DNA of 64,000 nucleotides. Source: Thinopyrum elongatum. Lineage: Eukaryota > Streptophyta > Magnoliopsida > Poales > Poaceae. The position numbers were made by a program, and so were the translations under genes. The stretch covers positions 124,001-188,000 of the forward strand of contig JAAAXO010000108.1 in assembly GCA_011799875.1 (NCBI GenBank), read 5' to 3'. Under the pieces are notes generated by a model. The model was given only the letters and a program-made list of their open reading frames with translations, had not been told where the DNA came from and ran no database searches. Each line of letters starts with the position of its first letter. Positions within the stretch are counted from its first letter, which is position 1. Shown here in pieces: positions 49,000-60,445 of the stretch.

Positions 49000-49480
49000 T
49001 CCTCCCCTTCTTGAAATGAAGTCGTCCTCGATGGAAGCTCATCTTCCTCACCCAAATAAGGCTTCAGATCTGCAATGTTAAAAGTGGGACTAACCCCAAA
49101 ATCTGCAGGCAGCTCAAGTTTATATGCATTATCATTTATTTTCTCTAACACCTTAAAAGGACCATCAGCACGTGGCATTAGCTTTGATTTGCGCAAATCA
49201 GGAAATCTATCCTTACGCAAATGTAACCAAACAAGATCTCCAGGTGCAAACACAACATGTTTTCTACCCTTATCTCCAGCAAGTTTATATTTAGCATTCA
49301 TACACTCAATGTTCTCCTTAGTTAACTCATGCATTTTTAAGATCAATTCAGCACGTTGTTTAGCATCAAAATTAACCTTCTCCGAAGATGGAAGAGGTAA
49401 CAAATCAATAGGTGCACGAGGAAGGAAACCGTACACAATTTCAAAAGGACACATCTTAGTAGTAGAATGCAATGAACGAT
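48693..49480 (-). pseudogene. pol: Cereba-type integrase C-terminal fragment ending in LTR L6
   Basis: The frame runs from [19 protein letters not shown] (49480) through the integrase C-terminal domain to [11 protein letters not shown] in the LTR and stops at 48693. It contains no catalytic D, D or E. The 5' side is cut by plus-strand LTR L7. The open frame runs on to 49565 through antisense L7, which adds 28 meaningless codons. It is the left arm of a 1403-bp inverted repeat. Confidence 0.82.
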
Positions 49481-50314
49481 TGATGAGGACATCAATACCA
49501 TTGTTACACCCACAACCCCTGCTTCTATACATACTGGACCAATTACTAGAGCTCGCGCACGCCAATTAAAATATCAGGGCCTAGCTTGGACAAGAAAGAG
49601 GAACCTTGGAGCAAGTTCAAGCATGGAGATGATGGCATGCACAAGGGGAACAAGAACGGAGTTACAAGTGATGATTTCAGGACTTTGAAGCCACCATAAT
49701 GAGTGCAGGAAGCCTTGGACGAAATATACAAGATGTCACTTCATAAATTTCGTCCAGAGGCTATTATAGGTGCTGCGTCACCTTATTATTGGGCCAGGCC
49801 CATGTAATTTCGAAATACTTGAGTATAGGCTGTTTTTAGAGTCCGTATGTGTGGGGAAACAAGAGATAGGGTTGGTTTCGGCCCCCTCCTTCAAGGGCCA
49901 CGAAATCCCCTCCTCTTCCTCCATATATACAGCCCTTAGGGCACCGTTTAGACTTTGGGTTTTGTTTAGATTAAAAGTTCGCCATAGCTGCAACTTCGCG
50001 TACTTCGTTTGTGTTCAACGACCAGACCAAGACGTCACAGAACCCCACCTTGATCAATAAAGCTTTCATCTTATATTCGCAATATCCAGATTGCAAATCT
50101 TAGTTTCTTGCTTGTTCTTCGTTTGCTTGCAGGAGATAGACCCTCGTGGTCAGGTTGATTGTGCTCCGGCGTGGTCAATAACCTCTCGGAGTTGGTTTAG
50201 CGATTGCTAAGGCGCGACGTCCTCGCACGTTCGTAGTCGGATCGTCAAAGTCTACTCCACCAAAAACGATAGCTATCATCTCATCGAAAGATCGGGACAC
50301 CCTCGCCTCTATCA
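49481..50314 (+). repeat. L7: Cereba-type LTR with an 88-bp internal deletion, in an inverted junction
   Basis: 834 bp with both ends intact. The 88 bp missing after AAATATCAG (about 49577) shift the LTR-encoded tail out of frame. The left flank is minus-strand integrase (ACGAT), the right flank plus-strand integrase (AAACT), so there is no target duplication. Confidence 0.9.
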
Positions 50315-50316
50315 AA

Positions 50317-51219
50317 ACTGATGGACAAACTGAAGTAGTCAATAGAACATTGTCTACTATGCTTAGGGCTGTTTTGAAGAATAACAAGAAAATGTGGGAA
50401 GAATGCTTGCCTCATATTGAATTTGCTTATAATCGTTCATTGCATTCTACTACTAAGATGTGTCCTTTTGAAATTGTGTATGGTTTCCTTCCTCGTGCAC
50501 CAATTGATTTGTTGCCTCTTCCATCTTCGGAGAAGGTTAATTTTGATGCTAAACAACGTGCTCAATTGATCTTAAAAATGCATGAGTTAACTAAGGAGAA
50601 CATTGAGCGTATGAATGCTAAATATAAACTTGCTGGAGATAAGGGTAGAAAACATGTTGTGTTTGCACCTGGAGATCTTGTTTGGTTACATTTGCGTAAG
50701 GATAGATTTCCTGATTTGCGCAAATCAAAGCTAATGCCACGTGCTGATGGTCCTTTTAAGGTGTTAGAGAAAATAAATGATAATGCATATAAACTTGAGC
50801 TGCCTGCAGATTTTGGGGTTAGTCCCACTTTTAACATTGCAGATCTGAAGCCTTATTTGGGTGAGGAAGATGAGCTTCCGTCGAGGACGACTTCATTTCA
50901 AGAAGGGGAGGATGATGAGGACATCAATACCATTGTTACACCCACAGCCCCTGCTTCTATACATACTGGACCAATTACTAGAGCTCGCGCACGCCAATTA
51001 AAATATCAGGTACTTTCGTTTCTGGGTAATGATTCTAAAGTTCATAAGAATATGATGCTGCCTAAATTGGATACATTTGTTTTGCTTACAAATGAAGGGC
51101 CTAGCTTGGACAAGAAAGAGGAACCTTGGAGCAAGTTCAAGCATGGAGATGATGGCATGCACAAGGGGAACAAGAACGGAGTTACAAGTGATGATTTCAG
51201 GACTTTGAAGCCACCATAA
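50317..51219 (+). pseudogene. pol: Cereba-type integrase C-terminal half with LTR-encoded tail
   Basis: This open fragment starts [12 protein letters not shown] directly after LTR L7, so it holds the third catalytic residue (E) of the integrase core but not the two Asp. It continues through the C-terminal domain to [14 protein letters not shown] and stops at 51219 in LTR L8. No stop or frameshift was seen. The polypurine tract AAGAAGGGGAGGA (50900-50912) lies within the coding sequence. It is the right arm of the 1403-bp inverted repeat. Without RT or an N-terminus it cannot act. Confidence 0.83.
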
Positions 51220-51834
51220 TGAGTGCAGGAAGCCTTGGACGAAATATACAAGATGTCACTTCATAAATTTCGTCCAGAGGCTATTATAGGTGCTGCGTCA
51301 CCTTATTATTGGGCCAGGCCCATGTAATTTTGAAATACTTGAGTATAGGCTGTTTTTAGAGTCCGTATGTGTGGGGAAACAAGAGATAGGGTTGGTTTCG
51401 GACCCCTCCTTCAAGGGCCACGAAATCCCCTCCTCTTCCTCCATATATACAGCCCTTAGGGCACCGTTTAGACTTTGGGTTTTGTTTAGATTAAAAGTTC
51501 GCCATAGTTGCAACTTCGCGTACTTCGTTTGTGTTCAACGACCAGACCAAGACGTCACAGAACCCCACCTTGATCAATAAAGCTTTCATCTTATATTCGC
51601 AATATCCAGATTGTAAATCTTAGTTTCTTGCTTGTTCTTCGTTTGCTTGCAGGAGATAGACCCTCGTGGTCAGGTTGATTGTGCTCCGGCGTGGTCAATA
51701 ACCTCTCGGAGTTGGTTTAGCGATTGCTAAGGCGCGACGTCCTCGCACGTTCGTAGTCGGATCGTCAAAGTCTACTCCACCAAAAACGATAGCTATCATC
51801 TCATCGAAAGATCGGGACACCCTCGCCTCTATCA
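50913..51834 (+). repeat. L8: complete Cereba-type 3' LTR
   Basis: This is a 922-bp, B-type LTR. A canonical polypurine tract precedes it. Its U5 end is joined to the inside of inverted LTR L9 (AACGA), not to a target duplication. Confidence 0.93.
51444..51581 (+). promoter_or_regulatory. TATA box and polyadenylation signal of LTR L8
   Basis: TATATA at 51444-51449, in a C-rich context, sits about 530 bases into the LTR. AATAAA is at 51576-51581. This places U3 before about 51475, a short R, and U5 after about 51600. The same spacing occurs in L10 (54049-54056 and 54182-54187) and the other Cereba-type LTRs. Confidence 0.65.
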
Positions 51835-52451
51835 AACGAAGTACGCGAAGTTGCAGCTATGGCGAACTTTTAATCTAAACAAAACCCAAAGTCTAAACGG
51901 TGCCCTAAGGGCTGTATATATGGAGGAAGAGGAGGGGATTTCGTGGCCCTTGAAGGAGGGGTCCGAAACCAACCCTATCTCTTGTTTCCCCACACATACG
52001 GACTCTAAAAACAGCCTATACTCAAGTATTTCGAAATTACATGGGCCTGGCCCAATAATAAGGTGACGCAGCACCTATAATAGCCTCTGGACGAAATTTA
52101 TGAAGTGACATCTTGTATATTTCGTCCAAGGCTTCCTGCACTCATTATGATGGCTTCAAAGTCCTGAAATCATCACTTGTAACTCCGTTCTTGTTCCCCT
52201 TGTGCATGCCATCATCTCCATGCTTGAACTTGCTCCAAGGTTCCTCTTTCTTGTCCAAGCTAGGCCCTTCATTTGTAAGCAAAACAAATGTATCCAATTT
52301 AGGCAGCATCATATTCTCATGAACTTTAGAATCATTACCAAGAAACGAAAGTACCTGATATTTTAATTGACGTGTGCGAGCTCTAGTAATTGGTCCAGTA
52401 TGTATAGAAGCAGGGGCTGTGGGTGTAACAATGGTATTGATGTCCTCATCA
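51835..52451 (-). repeat. L9: Cereba-type LTR fragment (first 617 bp)
   Basis: It contains the U3 start and the pol tail codons but lacks the terminal 305 bp at the U5 end. It lies head-on to L8, forming 617-bp inverted arms with a 305-bp spacer. The U3 start is joined to plus-strand integrase at 52452. Confidence 0.9.
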
Positions 52452-53825
52452 ATTAATGGGATACTTTGGCGTGAAGAAGACGGAGGATATACTTGCTACA
52501 CATTTCTTTTGGCCAAAGATGAGACGGGATGTTGAGCGTTTTGTTGCTCGCTGCACTACATGTCAAAAAGCTAAGTCACGACTCAATCCTCATGGTTTAT
52601 ATATGCCTTTGCCTGTACCTAGTGTTCCTTGGGAGGATATATCTATGGACTTTGTTTTAGGTTTACCTCAAACAAAGAAGGGGAGGGATAGCATATTTGT
52701 TGTCGTGGATAGGTTCTCGAAAATGGCACACTTTAAACCATGTCATAAAACGATGATGCTGTTAATGTTGCTGATTTGTTCTTTCGTGAAATTATACGCT
52801 TGCATGGTGTGCCAAATACTATTGTTTCAGATCGTGATACGAAATTTCTTAGCCACTTTTGGAGATGTTTATGGGCTAAGTTGGGGACTAAACTGCTTTT
52901 TAGTACTACATGTCACCCCCAAACTGATGGACAAACTGAAGTAGTCAATAGAACATTGTCTACTATGCTTAGGGCTGTTTTGAAGAATAACAAGAAAATG
53001 TGGGAAGAATGCTTGCCTCATATTGAATTTGCTTATAATCGTTCATTGCATTCTACTACTAAGATGTGTCCTTTTGAAATTGTGTATGGTTTCCTTCCTC
53101 GTGCACCAATTGATTTGTTGCCTCTTCCATCTTCGGAGAAGGTTAATTTTGATGCTAAACAATGTGCTGAATTGATCTTAAAAATGCATGAGTTAACTAA
53201 GGAGAACATTGAGCGTATGAATGCTAAATATAAACTTGCTGGAGATAAGGGTAGAAAACATGTTGTGTTTGCACCTGGAGACCTTGTTTGGTTACATTTG
53301 CGTAAGGATAGATTTCCTGATTTGCGCAAATCAAAGCTAATGCCACGTGCTGATGGTCCTTGTAAGGTGTTAGAGAAAATAAATGATAATGCATATAAAC
53401 TTGAGCTGCCTGCAGATTTTGGGGTTAGTCCCACTTTTAACATTGCAGATCTGAAGCCTTATTTGGGTGAGGAAGATGAGCTTCCGTCGAGGATGACTTC
53501 ATTTCAAGAAGGGGAGGATGATGAGGACATCAATACCATTGTTACACCCACAACCCCTGCTTCTATACATACTGGACCAATTACTAGAGCTCGCGCACGC
53601 CAAGTAAAATATCAGGTACTTTCGTTTCTTGGTAATGATTCTAAAGTTCATGAGAATATGATGCTGCCTAAATTGGATACATTTGTTTTGCTTACAAATG
53701 AAGGGCCTAGCTTGGACAAGAAAAAGGAACCTTGGAGCAAGTTCAAGCATGGAGATGATGGCATGCACAAGGGGAACAAGAACGGAGTTACAAGTGATGA
53801 TTTCAGGACTTTGAAGCCACCATAA
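52452..53825 (+). pseudogene. pol: Cereba-type integrase with frameshift, ending in LTR L10
   Basis: It starts at the integrase zinc region ([19 protein letters not shown]) right after LTR L9. The core begins with MDFVLGLP and the first Asp. A one-base loss near 52750 (CATAAAACG where other copies have one more base) changes frame. The correct frame resumes by 52776 ([15 protein letters not shown]) with SDRD and GQTEVVNR, and runs through [10 protein letters not shown] to a stop at 53825. All three catalytic residues are present in DNA but not in one frame. RT and gag are absent. The polypurine tract precedes 53519. Confidence 0.85.
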
Positions 53826-54440
53826 TGAGTGCAGGAAGCCTTGGACGAAATATACAAGATGTCACTTCATAAATTTCGTCCAGAGGCTATTATAGGTGCT
53901 GCGTCACCTTATTATTGGGCCAGGCCCATGTAATTTCGAAATACTTGAGTATAGGCTGTTTTTAGAGTCCGTATGTGTGGGGAAACAAGAGATAGGGTTG
54001 GTTTCGGACCCCTCCTTCAAGGGCCACGAAATCCCCTCCTCTTCCTCCATATATACAGCCCTTAGGGCACCGTTTAGACTTTGGGTTTTGTTTAGATTAA
54101 AAGTTCGCCATAGCTGCAACTTCGCGTACTTCGTTTGTGTTCAACGACCAGACCAAGACGTCACAGAACCCCACCTTGATCAATAAAGATTTCATCTTAT
54201 ATTCGCAATATCCAGATTGCAAATCTTAGTTTCTTGCTTGTTCTTCGTTTGCTTGCAGGAGATAGACCCTCGTGGTCAGGTTGATTGTGCTCCGGCGTGG
54301 TCAATAACCTCTCGGAGTTGGTTTAGCGATTGCTAAGGCGCGACGTCCTCGCACGTTCGTAGTCGGATCGTCAAAGTCTACTCCACCAAAAACGATAGCT
54401 ATCATCTCATCGAAAGATCGGGACACCCTCGCCTCTATCA
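53519..54440 (+). repeat. L10: complete Cereba-type LTR shared by two elements
   Basis: This 922-bp LTR is preceded by a canonical polypurine tract and pol 3' end, and followed by a canonical primer site. As with L1, one LTR ends one element and begins another. Confidence 0.93.
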
Positions 54441-55514
54441 AGTGGTATCAGATTCCCAGGTTGCTCGGTGAGATTTACAGTTTTTCGTAGTTTAGATCGA
54501 GTCTGTTCTTCATACCTACAGTCCAGGAAAAAGCCAAATTTTTTTTTTTTTAGGGTTAGTTCATCATATCCGAACCAATCTGAGCCTTTGCATAATCTTT
54601 TTAGGGTTTTTGCTTTGTTGAATTTGCGGTTGCATCGTCGTGTCAAGTTGCTGGTCTTAGCGTCTAGTTCTTTAGAGTTTCGAGTTCTGTTCACAAGTTG
54701 TCACGCCGCCGCCGCACCATCATCATCGCCCCTACCATATACCACCACAGCTTATCTGCTATTTCTCTGAGTCCATATACCACCATCGATCCGAGTCCAT
54801 ATACCACCACCGATCCGAGTCCATATACCACCACCAGTCCGAGTTCCACCAGATTCATCTCTGCCACCAGTCCTAGTCCGAGTCCAGTATTTATTCCTTT
54901 ATTTTAGAGTTCCAGATCACGCGATACTATGAGTCATGAACAAGTCGGATTCCCCAATTTTCTTGCTACCCGCAGAAGAAAAATAGTTCCAGTTTCAAAA
55001 AAAAAACTAAGTCTGGAAAATTCTGGCTAGGCAGTTTTTAGACCATTTGTAGACTTTTTCGAAAAAAAATTGTTGCGGAGCAAAAAAAAAAGTGCAAAAA
55101 AAAAATTTTCAGAGTGTGCTCCTCCCTTGTTTACGTGCCGCGCCGTGATTTTTGTTAGTGTTCTAGGCTCGCGTCTCTAGCACGGTCTAGCCTAGGACCA
55201 GCACAGTACCGTCGTTGAGAGTTTATTCAACATTGCATCTCTGAATTGATTAGTGCTGACCCTTTTTGCTACCATATCATAAGCCTTCCCAGCTCCACAT
55301 ACATCTACATCGTGTGTTTGACACCACCTGGCAATCGCTCTGTCCAAGCTCTGAGAGTTTTGACTACAAAGGTTGCCGATCACCACCTGCTGCTGGGTAA
55401 GAACTGGTAAGAATTTGAGATTTGCTTGACGGATTTGTGACACCACACCACACCACCACCACTTTCTAGTAGTCTCTAGGATCATATTCTTGTGTGTTTC
55501 TATTGCTGCTAACC
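54441..55514 (+). other. Cereba-type leader with tRNA-Met primer site
   Basis: The primer binding site is at 54443-54460 (TGGTATCAGATTCCCAGG), two bases after L10. The 24-bp repeat region (about 54765-54850) is shorter than in the two minus-strand leaders by roughly 40 bp. No real ORF was found before the gag ATG. Confidence 0.87.
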
Positions 55515-56592
55515 ATGGCAGGATCACAAGCCGACGAGATTGACTGGGAGAACATGACGAACAAGGAGTTGCATGATAAATTTCAGCAAATGATGAGTGG
55601 ACAGGTGGGAGATGTGCTAAACAAATTTGAAGAGGCCATGGAGAAGATAGATGGCATGGAGAAGTCGTTCGAGACAAAGCTGGATAACAAGTTTAATGAA
55701 TTGCTCACGTGTCTTCCCCAACCACCACCGGCTGCACCTGTCGCACCTCTGCAACGACAACAACAACGCCCCCTTCCAAATCAGTTCGGACGAGCGAAGC
55801 GTGTTCCTCTTGAGGATGGACAAACTTCTGGTGCTGCTGTACCTACTGTTGATGCTTCTTTGGCTCCTGCTCCTGCTGCTGCTGGTGCCGAGGAGGAGGA
55901 TGATTACGCGGGCGATTATGAGGATGAGGTTGATCAAAATCATAACTACGTGCAACCACCAGCACCAGGTCATCCACATGCAAATAATCGCAATGGTAGG
56001 CATGCACCACCACTTCAGGTACGAGATCATGACCATCTTCCTAAATTAAAATTGAATATTCCACCATTCGAGGGTAGATATGTTCCTGATATATATCTTA
56101 CTTGGGAGTTAGAAACTGAACAACGTTTTACATGTTTACAATATCCCGAGGAACGACGTGTTGCTGCTGCTGTTTGTGCTTTCACTAGTTTTGCATGTGT
56201 ATGGTGGTCTGAACATTGTAGATTATATCCTATTCCAGCTACGTGGGCTGCTTTGAAAACTGCTATGCGTACTCGTTGGGTTCCACCATATTATCAACGT
56301 GAATTACTTCAAAAATTGCAGCGCTTAAGACAAGGAAAAAATTCTGTAGAAGAATATTATCAGGAATTACAAACTGGCATGATTAGATGTGGTATTGTTG
56401 AGGAGAATGAAGCTATGCTTGCACGTTTCATGGGTGGATTAAATAGAGAGATTCAGACCATTCTAGAGTATAAGGAGTATAATAATATCACTCGTTTATT
56501 CCATCTTGCTTGTAAAGCTGAACGTGAAGTGCAGGATCGACAGGCATTGGCGCGAACTAATTTTTCTGCAGGTCGATCTTCATCATGGACAC
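55515..56592 (+). pseudogene. gag: Cereba-type gag, intact start, cut before the zinc knuckle
   Basis: The best-preserved gag start in the window: ATG at 55515 (MAGSQADEIDW) after a complete leader. An in-frame ATG seven codons upstream gives MFLLLLT, but I prefer 55515 because the copies at 1298 and 13448 share it. The Pro/Gln-rich and acidic N-terminal region is followed by the capsid-like core (NIPPFEGRYVPDIYLTWELE), with no stops. At 56590-56592 the gag sequence passes into an inverted LTR fragment (L11) through the shared bases CAC. The zinc knuckle, protease and pol are lost, and the hybrid frame closes at 56657. Confidence 0.87.
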
Positions 56593-57050
56593 ACATACGG
56601 ACTCTAAAAACAGCCTATACTCAAGTATTTCGAAATTACATGGGCCTGGCCCAATAATAAGGTGACGCAGCACCTATAATAGCCTCTGGACGAAATTTAT
56701 GAAGTGACATCTTGTATATTTCGTCCAAGGCTTCCTGCACTCATTATGGTGGCTTCAAAGTCCTGAAATCATCACTTGTAACTCCGTTCTTGTTCCCCTT
56801 GTGCATGCCATCATCTCCATGCTTGAACTTGCTCCAAGGTTCCTCTTTCTTGTCCAAGCTAGGCCCTTCATTTGTAAGCAAAACAAATGTATCCAATTTA
56901 GGCAGCATCATATTCTCATGAACTTTAGAATCATTACCAAGAAACGAAAGTACCTGATATTTTAATTGGCGTGCGCGAGCTCTAGTAATTGGTCCAGTAT
57001 GTATAGAAGCAGGGGCTGTGGGTGTAACAATGGTATTGATGTCCTCATCA
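56590..57050 (-). repeat. L11: Cereba-type LTR fragment (first 461 bp)
   Basis: It holds the U3 start and pol tail codons. The rest is lost at the inverted junction with gag. Its U3 start is joined in frame to RNase H codons of the minus-strand copy, retaining only the last two bases of the polypurine tract. Confidence 0.88.
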
Positions 57051-59463
57051 TCAACATTTTCTTTACCCTTCTTGTGTTTAATGACATAAGGGAAAGTCTC
57101 AATAAATTCAACCCATTTAGCATGTCTACGGTTCAGTTTTGCTTGGCTTTTAATGTGTTTCAAAGATTCATGATCAGAATGTATAACAAATTCTTTGGGC
57201 CATAAATAATGTTGCCATGTTTCTAAGGTCCGAACAAGAGCATATAATTCTTTATCATAAGTAGAATAGTTCAGACTAGGCCCACTCAATTTTTCAGAAA
57301 AGTATGCAACAGGTTTGCCATCTTGTAATAAAACACCTCCTAATCCAATTCCACTAGCATCACATTCAAGCTCAAAAGTCTTATTAAAATCAGGAAGTTG
57401 GAGTAAAGGAGCATGTGTCAACTTATCTTTCAATACCGTGAAGGCTTCTTCCTGTGAGGTACCCCAAACAAAAGGCACATCCTTCTTTGTAAGCTCATTG
57501 AGAGGTGCAGCAATGGTGCTGAAATCTCTCACAAAGCGCCTATAGAAACCAGCGAGTCCAAGAAAACTCCTCACTTGAGTGACCGTTTTGGGCTGTGGCC
57601 AACTCTCAATAGCTTCAATCTTGGCTTTATCAACTTCAATTCCCTGTGGAGTAACAACATAGCCAAGAAAAGATACTCGGTCGGTGCAAAAGGTGCACTT
57701 CCCAAGGTTACCAAACAAACGTGCATCACGTAAAGCAATAAAAACAGCACGTAAATGTTCCAAATGTTCCTCCAAAGATCTGCTATAAATTAGTATATCA
57801 TCAAAATAGACTACCACAAATCGTCCAATGAAAGCACGTAAAACTTCGTTCATTAATCTCATGAAAGTACTAGGTGCATTAGTTAACCCAAAAGGCATGA
57901 CTAACCACTCATATAAACCGAACTTAGTTTTAAATGTTGTTTTCCATTCATCTCCCAATTTCATACGAATTTGATGGTATCCACTACGCAAATCAACTTT
58001 GGAGAATATTGTAGAGCCACTCAATTCATCAAGCATATCATCTAGCCTAGGAATAGGATGACGATAACGAATAGTAATATTATTAATGCCTCTACAATCA
58101 ACACACATACGCGACGTACCATCCTTTTTTGGCACTAGTATAATAGGAACAGCACAAGGACTAAGAGATTCGCGTATATAACCTTTGTCGAGCAGCTCCT
58201 GTACTTGACGCATAATCTCCTTCGTCTCCTCTGGATTGGTACGGTATGGCGCACGGTTTGGCAACGAAGCACCGGGAATTAAGTCAATCTGATGCTCAAT
58301 CCCGCGAATAGGTGGTAATCCCGGTGGCACGTCTTGTGGAAAGACGTCAGCGAACTCCTGCAAAATGTTAGTGACCGCAGGAGGCAAAGAGGAAGGCACG
58401 TCCTCGAATGAAAATAACGCCTCTTTGCACACAAAAGCATAGCAAGCAGAATTGCTGAAATCTAGCTCATCAATATCAGATTTGGTGGCAAGTAAGCATG
58501 CACTTTTCAATTTAATTTCAGAAGCAACACTAGATGGTTTATTATTAGGCTTCATTTGTTGCTCAAATTCTTTTGCCACAATCTGATTTTCACTCTTATT
58601 TTTCTCCTGTTTTGCTTTACTAGCTCTATTAATATCATCTTTCAAAATGGAATCAGGAGTCATAGGAAGCAAAGTAATATGTTTATCCTTATGAACAAGT
58701 GTATACTGATTGTTTCTACCTTGGTGTACAGAATTTTTATCAAATTGCCATGGTCTACCAAGTAATAATGAACATGCTTGCATGGGTACCACATCACAAT
58801 CAACATAATCAGCATATGTAGAGATACTAAAATGCACACGAACAGTACGTGTTACCTTAACCTTGCCGCTGTTGTTGAACCATTGGATATAGTAAGGATG
58901 TGGATGTGGTCTTGTGGTGAGAGATAGCTTCTCCACCATCTCCATGCTAGCCAAGTTGTTGCAGCTCCCTCCATCTATGATGACGCGAACAGAACGTTCC
59001 TTCACAACTCCCTTTGTATGGAACAAATTATGCCTCTGATTTTGCTCAGCTTGTGTGACCTGCACACTCAAAACACGTTGAGCAACTAAGCATTCATACC
59101 TGTCAGCGTCTTCAGGAGCCATGTATTGCGTCTCATGATCAGAATCATCTCCACCGTGTTCTTCACTTGTAATAAGAGCCAAAGTCTCCTCATCATAATC
59201 ACTAGCGGACTCATACCCACCGTCCTCAGTAGCAATCATAACACGCGGAGATTGGCATTCTCTCGCATAATGACCTCTTCCCTTACAACGACGACAAATA
59301 ATATCATGTGTGTGCCCTGTTGATGCCATAGATGAAGAAGAGCTCTGGGCAGGCCCAGAAGGTGTACTCTTGGCAGATGGTGGTGGTGGTGCCTGTTTTC
59401 TTGTATCTCGGTTGGAATTGGCGGCTGAAGTCAGTGGTGCCGCAGTAGGACGTGTGGGAGTAG
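56744..59463 (-). pseudogene. gag-pol: Cereba-type gag-pol lacking integrase; open frame of about 900 codons
   Basis: On the minus strand the frame enters from LTR L12 (the open frame actually begins at 59572 with ~36 codons of antisense-free LTR sequence) and meets gag at TPTRPTAAP. Then come the zinc knuckle ([14 protein letters not shown], near 59260-59300), the protease IIDGGSCNN (near 58965-58990), RT with YFDD (near 57810) and RNase H (LECDASG near 57365). At 57053 the sequence jumps from RNase H (GKENV) to the LTR-encoded tail (DDEDINTI) in frame, deleting all of integrase. The stop is at 56744. There are no internal stops. It has a protease, RT and RNase H but no integrase, no gag N-terminus and no primer site, so it is a relic despite the long frame. 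Confidence 0.85.
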
Positions 59464-60445
59464 TGATAGAGGCGGGGGTGTCCCGATCTTTCGATGAGAT
59501 GATAGCTATCGATTTGGTGGAGTCGACTTTGACGATCCGACTACAAACGTGCACGACGTTGCGCCTTAGCAATCGCTAAACCAATCTCCCGAGGTTATTG
59601 ACGATGCTGAAAGCACGATCAGCCTGACCACGAAGGTCTATTCCTGCACGCAATCGAAGAACAAGCAAGAATATGATAATGCAATCTGAATATTGCGAAT
59701 ATAGATGAAGTATTGATAAAGGTGGGGATCCGAAAGCGGTCTTGGTCTGGTCGTTGGACACAAACGAAGTACACGAAGTTGCAATGGCTAACTTTTAACT
59801 AAACAAATCCCAAGGAAAAAGCTACTAGATGGATCTACTTATATAGGAGTAAGGGGTGGCGGCCAAGGAGGTGGGAGGACGTCCCAAGGCAGCCTAAAAC
59901 TAACCCTAGGTCGTACAAGGCTCATGGGCCCAGGTGGAGGTGATGCAACACCTTTGGACTTGTAGTTTGACTCGGATTCTGCTACAGCGTCAGATTGTTT
60001 CGTCGATAACTCATAGCTCCGGAAGAATTTTAAGGTGAATCCAATTGGGTTGGAAAGAGCACGAAATCTACTTTCCAACAAAAAAAGAATCACCCAATTC
60101 GGAGTCCGTATGAAAAAGTTCTTGGCGTTTTGAGTCAGGTATGTCTGTGCAGTCCGAATCTGAATCCAGAACGTGAGAGACTTGGACTCTATCTTCTCTT
60201 GGCCCAAAAGTGACGTGAGAGGACTTTTTGAACAGCACCTAAACTTCTCGTTTTCCCTTATCTTCATATGTGAATTGTACAAATGTCCCATACACCTGCA
60301 ATTAGACATGGCACAAAAGTTTGTGAAGTATTTTTGTCCTGGATGACACAAATAAATTATTGCATAGTTTGCATTAGAAATCACCTCACAAATATACATG
60401 TATGCAATATTTTTGGTCGTATCCAAGGTATTCATGTCCTCATCA
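59464..60445 (-). repeat. L12: divergent Quinta-type LTR
   Basis: 982 bp. The first ~350 bp on the plus strand (U5 and R side) resemble the Cereba-type LTR with many differences. The U3 half (about 59814-60425) is unrelated. The last ~19 bp match again (GGTATT.ATGTCCTCATCA). It has its own TATATAAG on the minus strand (59845-59838). It does not encode the GPITRARA tail. This fits the non-autonomous partner family known as Quinta, named from memory. The flanks are minus-strand gag (AGTAG) and plus-strand gag-pol (AGTAT). Confidence 0.8.

Noticed and set aside
51298..51513. 71-codon antisense frame (MQLWRTFNLNK) repeated in the LTRs
   Set aside because: It is antisense to U3/R and conserved only through LTR identity; it has no known domain.
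51290..51580. 96-codon open frame present in nearly every Cereba-type LTR, sense strand
   Set aside because: It begins at GTG, not ATG, lies across the TATA box and polyadenylation signal, and is open in all copies only because the LTRs are nearly identical. There is no evidence of translation.
55494..55514. Upstream in-frame ATG giving a hydrophobic MFLLLLT start for gag
   Set aside because: The downstream ATG (55515) is the start shared by the copies at 1298 and 13448, and a secretory start makes no sense for gag.
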